A stretch of 22,283 bases of DNA from an uncultured Bryobacterales bacterium (lineage in GTDB: Bacteria > Acidobacteriota > Terriglobia > Bryobacterales > Bryobacteraceae): contig CALGAR010000035.1 of the NCBI GenBank assembly GCA_937959285.1, positions 1-22,283 of the forward strand, given 5' to 3'. Every line of letters starts with the position of its first letter. Positions within the stretch are counted from its first letter, which is position 1. The notes below the pieces were generated by a model. It was not told the origin of the DNA and made no database searches. It worked only from the letters and a program-made list of their open reading frames with translations. The position numbers and the translations under genes were made by a program. Positions 15,743 through 22,283 of the stretch are shown here, one piece after another.

Positions 15743-17014
15743 TTATGTATCCCAAGCTTTTACGGCGAGCACTGCATTCTGGCCGCCAAAGGCGAAAGCA
15801 TTCACTAATGCTGCCCGTACTGTTGCCCTCCGGCTGTGATTCGGAACATAGTCAAGATCACACCCAGGGTCCGGATTACGCAAGTTCAAAGTCGGGGGCA
15901 CTTGGCCTTCGCCCATCGACTTGACGGCAGAGATCAGATTACACACGCCTGCCGCCGAGATTGTGTGTCCGATATGCCCTTTAATCGAAGAAACAAGAAG
16001 CTTGGGACTGTGTTTGCCAAAACAAAGCTTTATTGCGGTTGTTTCGACGGCATCATTCTTCGGGGTCGACGTGCCGTGTGCGGCTACATAGTCCACTTGC
16101 TCCGGCGTCATGCCCGCCTCCTCGAGAGCCAGCCTCATGGCCCTTGCCTCGCTGTTTCCATCAGGTGACGGATCGCTCAGAGAGTAGGCATTCAAAGTCG
16201 AGCCGTAGCCAACTAATTCGGCGTAAATGCGGGCCCCGCGAGCCTTAGCGCTTTCCAAACTTTCGAGGACAATCGCCCCGGCTCCCTCGCCCATGACGAA
16301 ACCGTCTCTTAACCGATCAAAGGGACGCGATGCTTCCTCTGGATTGCCGCTTTTGCTCAATGCACCAAGCAACGCAAAAGCCAGGATGCCAATGGGATTC
16401 ACCAGAGCAGCGCTTCCACCTGCCAGCATCGCCCGGACCTTGCCCCGCTTTACCAGACGGTATGCCTCTCCAATGGCGTGAGCACTGGCAGCGCAAGCCG
16501 TATCCATCATGAATTGCGGTCCGCCAAGCCGCAGAAGCCGCGCTGGAACGGCCAGCATCATCTCTCCCATCCGCCGGTAATAGCCGCGTTGCGACTGCCC
16601 CTTCACTGGATATCGCTTGAGATCGAGCGCCTTGCCGTCCTCTGTGCGGAAGTCAAAGTATTCCCTTCGCAATTGCACGACATCAATCCAGTTGACACTC
16701 CCTCCGCCGGCAATTCCGATCTCGGATGACGGCAGCGGATCCTCCTCCAGCCCTGCATCCCGATAGGCTTCCTGCGCAACGGAATAGAACAGCCTTACGT
16801 ACCGCCGGCACCACTCCCTGGGCGCCCGATCGGCATCCACTTCAGCAGGTACATAGGGGCATTCCGCCGCTACTTTGATGTCGTACTGGGAAGGATCGTA
16901 AAAACTGATAGGCGCAATCCCGCACCGCCCTTCAACGAGCGCCTGCCAGCATGTAGAAAGACAAGGACCGAGCGATGTGCTCAGTCCCATTCCAGTGATG
17001 ACGACCCGATGCAT
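15743..17014 (-). CDS. Active-type beta-ketoacyl-ACP synthase (KS-alpha/FabF-like)
   Basis: The 423-residue enzyme (start ATG 17014 after GAGGCGG; a TTG sits one codon upstream) would condense malonyl-ACP with an acyl chain by decarboxylative Claisen condensation. Numbering from that TTG, the catalytic Cys is 175 (MDTACAASAHAIG), His is 314 (VAAHGTSTPKND), Lys is 346 and His is 351 (SSIKGHIGHTISAAG). The C-terminal NAFAFGGQN loop is present. It is therefore complete, unlike the paralogous protein two genes downstream. It lies 33 bases after the sulfate adenylyltransferase/APS kinase gene and 22 before the ACP gene. The pairing with a Cys-less KS supports a KS-alpha role in a type II system, though a stand-alone FabF-like enzyme cannot be excluded. 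Confidence 0.9.
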   Translation of the reverse strand: MHRVVITGMGLSTSLGPCLSTCWQALVEGRCGIAPISFYDPSQYDIKVAAECPYVPAEVDADRAPREWCRRYVRLFYSVAQEAYRDAGLEEDPLPSSEIGIAGGGSVNWIDVVQLRREYFDFRTEDGKALDLKRYPVKGQSQRGYYRRMGEMMLAVPARLLRLGGPQFMMDTACAASAHAIGEAYRLVKRGKVRAMLAGGSAALVNPIGILAFALLGALSKSGNPEEASRPFDRLRDGFVMGEGAGAIVLESLESAKARGARIYAELVGYGSTLNAYSLSDPSPDGNSEARAMRLALEEAGMTPEQVDYVAAHGTSTPKNDAVETTAIKLCFGKHSPKLLVSSIKGHIGHTISAAGVCNLISAVKSMGEGQVPPTLNLRNPDPGCDLDYVPNHSRRATVRAALVNAFAFGGQNAVLAVKAWDT

Positions 17015-17047
17015 CAATCCGCCTCGGCCCGCCAGGCAATCAAGGGA

Positions 17048-18811
17048 CTAGAGTGCAACTGCCATCCGGTGCGCCTGGTTGTCGAAGAATTCCGATTCCG
17101 GCTCGAGAAATCCTTGACTCTCCAGATATTGAATAACGATTCGCGCATTTTCCTCGGCCGTCACTTCCGCGGTTACCAGTCTGACTTCTGGATTGAGGGG
17201 CGGCTCATAGGGATCATCAACTCCCGTAAACCCCCTGATCTCTCCGGCCCGCGCCTTTGCATAAAAGCCCTTTACATCCCTTTGTGCACAAACTTCCACG
17301 GGCGTATCTACAAACACTTCAATAAAGGAACCGTCGCGCATCATGTTACGCACCTGGTTGCGCGTGGACCTGTAGGGACTGACCGCGGCGCAAATCACCA
17401 CACCGTTATGGCGCACAATCTCACTCGCCACAAATCCGATGCGGAGCACATTGACATCCCTGTCTTCCCTGGAAAAACCAAGACCTTTAGACAGGTGGGT
17501 TCGAACGACATCGCCATCGAGGACCGTGACCTGACGGCCGCGTTCCATCAGCAGCACAGTAACGAGTTCGGCGACAGTACTCTTTCCGGCCGAGGGCAGG
17601 CCAGTGAACCAAAGACAAAATCCCTGCTTGCGGCGGGGCGGGTAGGCTGCGGCTAGAATCTCGGCTGTCTCCGGGCGGGTAAACCAGTCCGGCAAGGGGA
17701 GTCCTTCGGCCAGGTACTTTTTCCGGACCTCGGTGCCTGAAATCGAGAGCGTAGTTGCACCTTCGGGGACCGCTGTGATTTCGGTATAACGCCCTTCCTC
17801 CGGCAGGTACACCAATTCATCGAAAGGATATGGAGTGACGCCAATCTCCTCGCTGTACTTCGCCAGTGCTTCCCGAGCCTCGTATGGTCCGTAAAAGGGT
17901 TTCCCCTGAGAATCCCTGCCCGGACCGGCATGGTCCCTCCCAATAATGAAGTGATTTGCCCCAAAATTCCGGCGGATGATCGCATGCCAAATGGCTTCAC
18001 GAGGGCCCGCCAGGCGCATAGCCAGCGGTAACAGGCTGAGAACTGTTCGGTTCGGATCGTAATACCGCTCAACCACGGTCTTGTAGGTCCTGACACGGGT
18101 GTAGTGGTCAATATCGCCAGGCTTCGTCAGGCCCACGACGGGATGGAGCAACAGGGTTGCGTTCAGGGAATCGGCCGCTCGCTTTGTCAGTTCTTCGTGA
18201 GCCCGATGGAGGGGATTCCGTGTTTGAAAGGCCACCACATTCGGGTTGCCTAAAGCCGACAGGATGAGGCGCGTCTCGGCCGGGGTCCTCCTCAATTCCG
18301 GAAAATCCGGATGGCGCGGCAGCTCCACCACCTTCAGCGGACCGCTCAACCGGTACTTTCCCCACGACCGCATTTCCAAGACCAGCGGATGCGCGTCATC
18401 CACGGATCCGCAGATGGCCCGGGCTGCCTTTTCGAACTCCGCCTCGTAGATCTCTTCTACTTGGAGGATCGCAATCAGATTGTTCTTGGGGCTGCGGAGG
18501 GCGAGGCCTTTGCCTTCCTGAATTCCATCCAGACTGCTCACGGGAAGAGTGACGGGGATAGGAAACAGCGTCCCGTCGGCCAGGCGCATCCGTTCGATTA
18601 CCGAAAGGTAATCGCGCTTGCCCATGAACGTACGCAACGGAGAAAGGCCGCCGGTTGCAAGCAATTCCAGATCGCACATCAACCGCGGGGAAAGCTGCAG
18701 GGAGTGAAGTCCCTTCGCCTGATTTATCAGCTCCCGGCGCTCCTCCTCGCCCACCAGCAGATCTACGAGATACCCCCCGTAAGGCTGAATCAGTTCGGCG
18801 TTCTTCGACAC
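17048..18811 (-). CDS. Bifunctional sulfate adenylyltransferase/APS kinase
   Basis: The fusion makes PAPS from sulfate in two ATP-dependent steps. The first 395 residues are ATP sulfurylase, with AFQTRNPLHRAHEEL (about 202-215) and IIGRDHAGPG (about 297-305) as nucleotide-binding motifs. The remainder is APS kinase, with the P-loop GLPSAGKST (411-419), LDGDVVRTHL and FVDTPVEVCAQRDVKGFYAKA. Residue numbers count from TTG 18832. GTG 18811 is the likelier start because GGAGGAGG lies 11 bases ahead of it, whereas the TTG precedes that signal. PAPS supplies sulfotransferases or assimilatory reduction. It is followed after 33 bases by the KS gene and preceded by a TauE/SafE permease, so sulfur activation and acyl-chain building appear co-transcribed. 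No sulfotransferase or PAPS reductase is visible in the window. Confidence 0.93.
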   Translation of the reverse strand: MSKNAELIQPYGGYLVDLLVGEEERRELINQAKGLHSLQLSPRLMCDLELLATGGLSPLRTFMGKRDYLSVIERMRLADGTLFPIPVTLPVSSLDGIQEGKGLALRSPKNNLIAILQVEEIYEAEFEKAARAICGSVDDAHPLVLEMRSWGKYRLSGPLKVVELPRHPDFPELRRTPAETRLILSALGNPNVVAFQTRNPLHRAHEELTKRAADSLNATLLLHPVVGLTKPGDIDHYTRVRTYKTVVERYYDPNRTVLSLLPLAMRLAGPREAIWHAIIRRNFGANHFIIGRDHAGPGRDSQGKPFYGPYEAREALAKYSEEIGVTPYPFDELVYLPEEGRYTEITAVPEGATTLSISGTEVRKKYLAEGLPLPDWFTRPETAEILAAAYPPRRKQGFCLWFTGLPSAGKSTVAELVTVLLMERGRQVTVLDGDVVRTHLSKGLGFSREDRDVNVLRIGFVASEIVRHNGVVICAAVSPYRSTRNQVRNMMRDGSFIEVFVDTPVEVCAQRDVKGFYAKARAGEIRGFTGVDDPYEPPLNPEVRLVTAEVTAEENARIVIQYLESQGFLEPESEFFDNQAHRMAVAL

Positions 18812-18854
18812 CCGGGGATTGTCCTCCTCCAAGAAATCCTTTGTTTTTTACTAC

Positions 18855-19625
18855 CTATATAAATTTGACCAGTTTCCAGCCGGTAGCAAACAGCAGGACG
18901 CTCAGCCCGACGCGGAGAGTCTTCGCGGGCAGTCTTGGAGCGAGGTAGCTTCCGACCAGTACGCCGGGAATGGACCCTGCCAGCAGGATCGGCACAAGCT
19001 GCCAGTCCACGTTGCCGGCATTAGAATGAAACGCCGCCGTTGCGGTCACCAGAATGGCAGCGTGAAAGACGTCTGTTCCAACAACTCGAGCCGGATTCTT
19101 GGGAAACAAAATCATCAAAAACGGCGCAATCAACGAGCCGCTGCCGACCGAGGTGAAACCTACAGCAAATCCGATTATCCCACCCCAGAGGACTGTTGCC
19201 AGTTTTTCGTGCTTTAAGATGAAATCTCCCCACCGGGGATTCGGGGTGAATCCGAAGGCCTTGGCAAATACGATCAAGGCCACGAGAAGCAGAGCGATTC
19301 CAAGAGCAGTACGGACATATTGATCGATGTCCAGGCCGAGCTTGTGAAGCTCTGACATTGACAGGACCCCGAGGATGCCGCAAGGAACACTGGCAACAGC
19401 CATCCGGAAACAGACCCTCAGATCTACAGTGCCCTGTTTCCAGTGCATCCAGGCGCCAGCGATTTTGGTTAAAGAACCGTAGACCAGGTCGGTGCCTACA
19501 GCAAGGACGGGACGGACTCCGAGAACAAGAATCAAAAACGGCGTCATCAGCGCCGCTCCCCCCATACTGGTCAGCCCCACCATTAGTCCGACCAGAAAGC
19601 TCATCAGCAGCAAACCGGTAATCAT
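18855..19625 (-). CDS. TauE/SafE-family anion permease
   Basis: The integral membrane protein of 256 residues has about eight helices in two homologous halves. Each half contains the family repeat: VGLTSMGGAALMTPFLILVL then AVGTDLVYG near the N-terminus, and VGFTSVGSGSLIAPFLMIL then VVGTDVFHA in the middle. Family members move sulfite, sulfonates or related anions across the inner membrane. Start ATG 19625 has GGGAG about eight bases upstream. The stop is 22 bases before the earliest start of the ATP sulfurylase/APS kinase, making it the first gene of the five-gene operon. Its neighbours favour sulfate or another sulfur oxyanion as substrate, with import or export undecided. Confidence 0.88.
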   Translation of the reverse strand: MITGLLLMSFLVGLMVGLTSMGGAALMTPFLILVLGVRPVLAVGTDLVYGSLTKIAGAWMHWKQGTVDLRVCFRMAVASVPCGILGVLSMSELHKLGLDIDQYVRTALGIALLLVALIVFAKAFGFTPNPRWGDFILKHEKLATVLWGGIIGFAVGFTSVGSGSLIAPFLMILFPKNPARVVGTDVFHAAILVTATAAFHSNAGNVDWQLVPILLAGSIPGVLVGSYLAPRLPAKTLRVGLSVLLFATGWKLVKFI

Positions 19626-20353
19626 CCTTGCGCTCCCGAGGTCGATTCAGGCTCAAGACCTAATGCGACAAATTCCCTGATTCGGCTTCACCCATGCTGT
19701 TCAGCCCTGCATCCTGAGGGAGGAGGGAAGAAGTTGACCATGCTTCTCAGCCCTTCATCACGTTACACGGCTTTGTACGAAGACCGAAGAAATAAACTCT
19801 TGTGTTTCTGCCCGTTGCGTATACTGCGCCCCTCAGAGCCCCTGGCGCCTGAGCCAGGAAAAATGGCAACGGTACAGACTGCCTTGACAAGCTGTTCGCC
19901 CTTTCCAGCCTCGCCCTCACTGCGACTTGCCCGACGATATCTCGACCACCTTAATGGAGTGGTGCATTAGTAACGCCCTGACGAGGGATTTTGATACGAC
20001 CTTTTCTGACAAGGCAATACATAAAGATAGCTGACCGAGCCCGGCAAGTCCAGAACCTCTTCCGATGATCCTAGTAGATTAATAGGGAGTCTCGGGTAGT
20101 ACCTGCTTTTCCGGCCGCCATTGCGATTTAACAACTTGCCGAGTCCCGGCGGGTTTTCGCGGGTTTGAAGAATTACGGCGGGTGCATGGCGGCTCCAGCG
20201 AGCCGGCTGGTGGCAGGTGTGCCGGACGACCGCGGGCGTTCTCTCGTAAGCCGTCCCATCCCAAAAGTCGTACCCCGTGGTGCCGTCACGGAGTACACCC
20301 GGGGCGATCGTCACAACATCAGGCCCTGCATCCCCAGCGCCAAGAATTGTTTA
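19626..20353. other. Long divergent intergenic region
   Basis: About 730 bases separate the divergent operon start (19625) and the glycosyltransferase start. Open frames on both strands here lack recognisable motifs and ribosome binding sites. Visible structures are a hairpin CCTGGC-GCCTGA-GCCAGG at 19841-19858 followed by five A, and an ACCAC...GTGGT dyad at 19945-19963. Promoters for both directions should lie here, but I cannot place them with confidence. Confidence 0.5.
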
Positions 20354-21919
20354 GTGAGTACTCTCGTCGGATGGCGAGCCCGATATGGGCTCATCGTGGC
20401 CTTTGGCATTCTCAACGCCATCACGTATTCCGCGCTCCTGCCGCTTTGGGAAGGATTCGACGAGCCCTTTCATTTCGCCTATGTGCAACATCTCGGAACT
20501 GAGCAACGGCTGCCTCAACTCGGCACTACCACGCTCTCTGCGGAAGTACTACAGGCACTCCAACTCGCGCCGGCGAGCCACGTAGTCCGCTCCAATATTC
20601 CCACCCTGATGACCTACGACGCGTTCTACAGGCTCCCGCAGCACCAGCAAGAGGATCGCCTCCAACACCTTGACCCACAACTCCGGCATCAACCTAGCGA
20701 CTTCTATAACTACGAAGCCCATCAGGCGCCACTGGCCTACATGATCCTCGCGCCTCTCGAGACCGCCTTGCAGCGCGTATCTATCACGGACCGGGTTCTT
20801 GCCCTGCGGCTATTTGCCGGGACCGTTAGCGTTGCTCTGACGGCCGCTTCCGCACTTTGGCTCGCCTCTGAGCTCGGTTTATACGGCATTTGGGTCTCCG
20901 CTCTCTTGCTGTGCACATTCTCTCATCAGATGTTTTATGCGACGGTGGCTCACGTAGCGAACGATTGGCTCAGTGTCCCAACATTCGTCGCCTGGAACGC
21001 GGCACTCTGCCGGTATGTACGAACCGGCACCCCGCTCAGCGCAGCCACGGCGGGCCTGCTAACCTCCATCGGCCTCCTTTCCAAGGCTTACTTTCTTGCG
21101 GTTCTGCCCGTTCTCTTCCTTATATTTATGTGGCGTGTGGTGCGTGATCGCCGGTACTCCTCCTTCATTGCGGGCCTGGTTTCGTTAGGTGTCTCGATCC
21201 CCTGGTATTGTCGAAACGTTCTTCTCTATAACAATGTGTCTGGAACAGTAGAGGCCGCAAATGGGATAGGAGTGAGCGCCGTTATTGCTAACCTTCTTGA
21301 GGTTCCATGGCTATCAAGCATTGCTTATATGGCTCGGGCCAGCGTATGGACAGGTAACAACTCCTTTAATACTTTTTCCGAAACAACCATCAATATGCAT
21401 CTCGCGCTGCTGGGAATCATGTTCGTTATGTACTTCCGATACCGCCTGGGGAAAACAGCATGGGGACGAGATGCCGTTGTGCTTGGATCAACGGTTGTAT
21501 TCATGGCAGCCCTGGCCTACGCTACCGTCGCGAGCTATATTTTCACCAATGGGCGATCCGCGGGAGCGAGCCCGTGGTACATGCAGCCGTTGCTTGTTCC
21601 ACTACTCACGTTATCTCTGATCGGCGCCTCTTCGTCGGGCAAGCTCGGAAAGACACTAGCGGCTGGGTTCACAGCACTCAATGTCTACATTCTTTTTGTC
21701 TCTTATTCCGCCAAGTTATTTCCTGCTTACAACGGGTATCTTGAGGGAAAAGTCACAATCGCCTCGATCCTCACCTGGTATATGGAAGTCTTTAGCCGGG
21801 ACGCGGTCAGCTTATCACTCGCATCAAGTTCTTTCGTCGGCGCGATGATAGGCGTGACCACAGTGTTGGCAATCTATTTGTGCGTACAAGTATGCCTGCC
21901 ATTAATGAGGAGCCAGTAA
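20354..21919 (+). CDS. GT-C-type membrane glycosyltransferase candidate
   Basis: A polytopic membrane protein of about 520 residues with roughly ten to twelve helices. Right after the first helix is WEGFDEPFHFAYVQ, an acidic DE pair in the first extracytoplasmic loop, as in lipid-phosphosugar-dependent GT-C transferases, where this loop holds the catalytic acidic residue. YNYEAHQAPLAYMILAPLET precedes helix two, again as in PMT/ArnT-like proteins. DUF2142-type membrane proteins share this look, so the exact family is open. The start is uncertain: GTG 20354 sits shortly before the first helix, while upstream in-frame codons back to 20165 would add a low-complexity, non-hydrophobic extension. 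Near wecB and the acyl-chain operon, it may modify an envelope glycan or lipid. Confidence 0.7.
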   Translation: MSTLVGWRARYGLIVAFGILNAITYSALLPLWEGFDEPFHFAYVQHLGTEQRLPQLGTTTLSAEVLQALQLAPASHVVRSNIPTLMTYDAFYRLPQHQQEDRLQHLDPQLRHQPSDFYNYEAHQAPLAYMILAPLETALQRVSITDRVLALRLFAGTVSVALTAASALWLASELGLYGIWVSALLLCTFSHQMFYATVAHVANDWLSVPTFVAWNAALCRYVRTGTPLSAATAGLLTSIGLLSKAYFLAVLPVLFLIFMWRVVRDRRYSSFIAGLVSLGVSIPWYCRNVLLYNNVSGTVEAANGIGVSAVIANLLEVPWLSSIAYMARASVWTGNNSFNTFSETTINMHLALLGIMFVMYFRYRLGKTAWGRDAVVLGSTVVFMAALAYATVASYIFTNGRSAGASPWYMQPLLVPLLTLSLIGASSSGKLGKTLAAGFTALNVYILFVSYSAKLFPAYNGYLEGKVTIASILTWYMEVFSRDAVSLSLASSSFVGAMIGVTTVLAIYLCVQVCLPLMRSQ

Positions 21920-22023
21920 GCTCACTCCCTTGAACCAGTGTCTGCTCTCCTACTCTTTCCCATCCCTCGGCGGCGGAAACGACTTTGCTTTTCGAGTGTC
22001 TCCCATGTCACAATCAAAAGCCC

Positions 22024-22283
22024 TTGATCTCGGTCATTTTGAAAGATGGACAAATTGGGATCCGGCGGCAGCCCAGGCCTCGCCTCCGCGAGGGATTTGC
22101 CCTGATCCGGCTCCTCTATGGCGGAATCTGCAACACCGACCTGGAGCTGCAACTCGGTTATTACGGTTTTCGAGGCACACCCGGCCATGAGTTCGTCGGT
22201 GAGGTCGTCCAGGCAACGAACCGAAAGCTTATCGGCAAGAGGGTTGTGGGAGAGATCAATCTTGCCTGCGGCAAGTGTTCATG
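22024..22283 (+). CDS. Zinc-dependent alcohol dehydrogenase-like protein, 5' part
   Basis: The frame encodes KDGQIGIRRQPRPRLREGFA followed by LIRLLYGGICNTDLELQLGY, YGFRGTPGHEFVGEVV and GKRVVGEINLACGKCS, where the window ends. This is the N-terminal catalytic domain of the medium-chain dehydrogenase family. GICNTD carries the catalytic zinc Cys, GHEFVGEV the His-Glu pair, and CGKC begins the structural zinc loop. No ATG is in frame. TTG 22024 is the nearest plausible start before the conserved region, and the frame is open back to 21934. It is not clear whether the gene starts with TTG or carries a 5' defect. It lies 100 bases after the glycosyltransferase on the same strand. Confidence 0.8.
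   Translation, partial: MISVILKDGQIGIRRQPRPRLREGFALIRLLYGGICNTDLELQLGYYGFRGTPGHEFVGEVVQATNRKLIGKRVVGEINLACGKCS

Noticed and set aside
19967..20314. Minus-strand open frame of 115 codons in the divergent gap
   Set aside because: No recognisable domain and no clear Shine-Dalgarno sequence; it overlaps the upstream extension of the glycosyltransferase frame.

Overview
The window looks like a chromosomal segment of a soil-type Gram-negative bacterium with fairly high GC. The Ig-like secreted protein, the TauE/SafE and bifunctional PAPS-synthase genes and the load of decayed insertion sequences would suit Acidobacteriota, but this is an impression and was not tested. No rRNA, tRNA or CRISPR was seen.

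Layout. Positions 1-953 hold no convincing gene. Next come a small membrane protein with a C-terminal zinc ribbon (minus strand) and an IS256-family element (about 1543-3066). Its transposase is broken by one in-frame TAG, and its right end abuts the 3' remnant of a Crp/Fnr-type regulator. Positions 3650-6475 are a tight three-gene plus-strand operon of secreted proteins: a putative M15-like zinc peptidase with an N-terminal Ig-like region, followed by two divergent paralogues of unknown function. Positions 6640-12058 are a mobile-element graveyard. It holds a serine resolvase with an in-frame TAG, a twice-frameshifted TniA/TnsB-type integrase, a possible VirB10/TrbI C-terminal scrap, a truncated IS200-type transposase, and a Tn3-family tnpA-tnpC pair that looks intact (Tn4651-like by gene content).

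Positions 12159-22283 look like stable chromosome. They carry wecB (UDP-GlcNAc 2-epimerase), a YnfA/UPF0060 membrane protein, a compact five-gene minus-strand operon, a GT-C-type membrane glycosyltransferase, and the 5' part of a zinc alcohol dehydrogenase-like gene cut off by the window edge.

The most interesting unit is the minus-strand operon 19625-13890. In transcription order it encodes a TauE/SafE permease, a fused ATP sulfurylase-APS kinase (PAPS synthesis), an active-looking ketosynthase, an acyl carrier protein with a C-terminal Cys4 zinc ribbon, and a second ketosynthase-like protein whose catalytic Cys, His and His are replaced by Glu, Arg and Tyr. This resembles a minimal type II polyketide/fatty-acid KS-alpha/KS-beta/ACP set coupled to sulfate activation and sulfur-anion transport. 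I infer a pathway to a sulfur-containing (for example sulfated) lipid or polyketide; the product is unknown.
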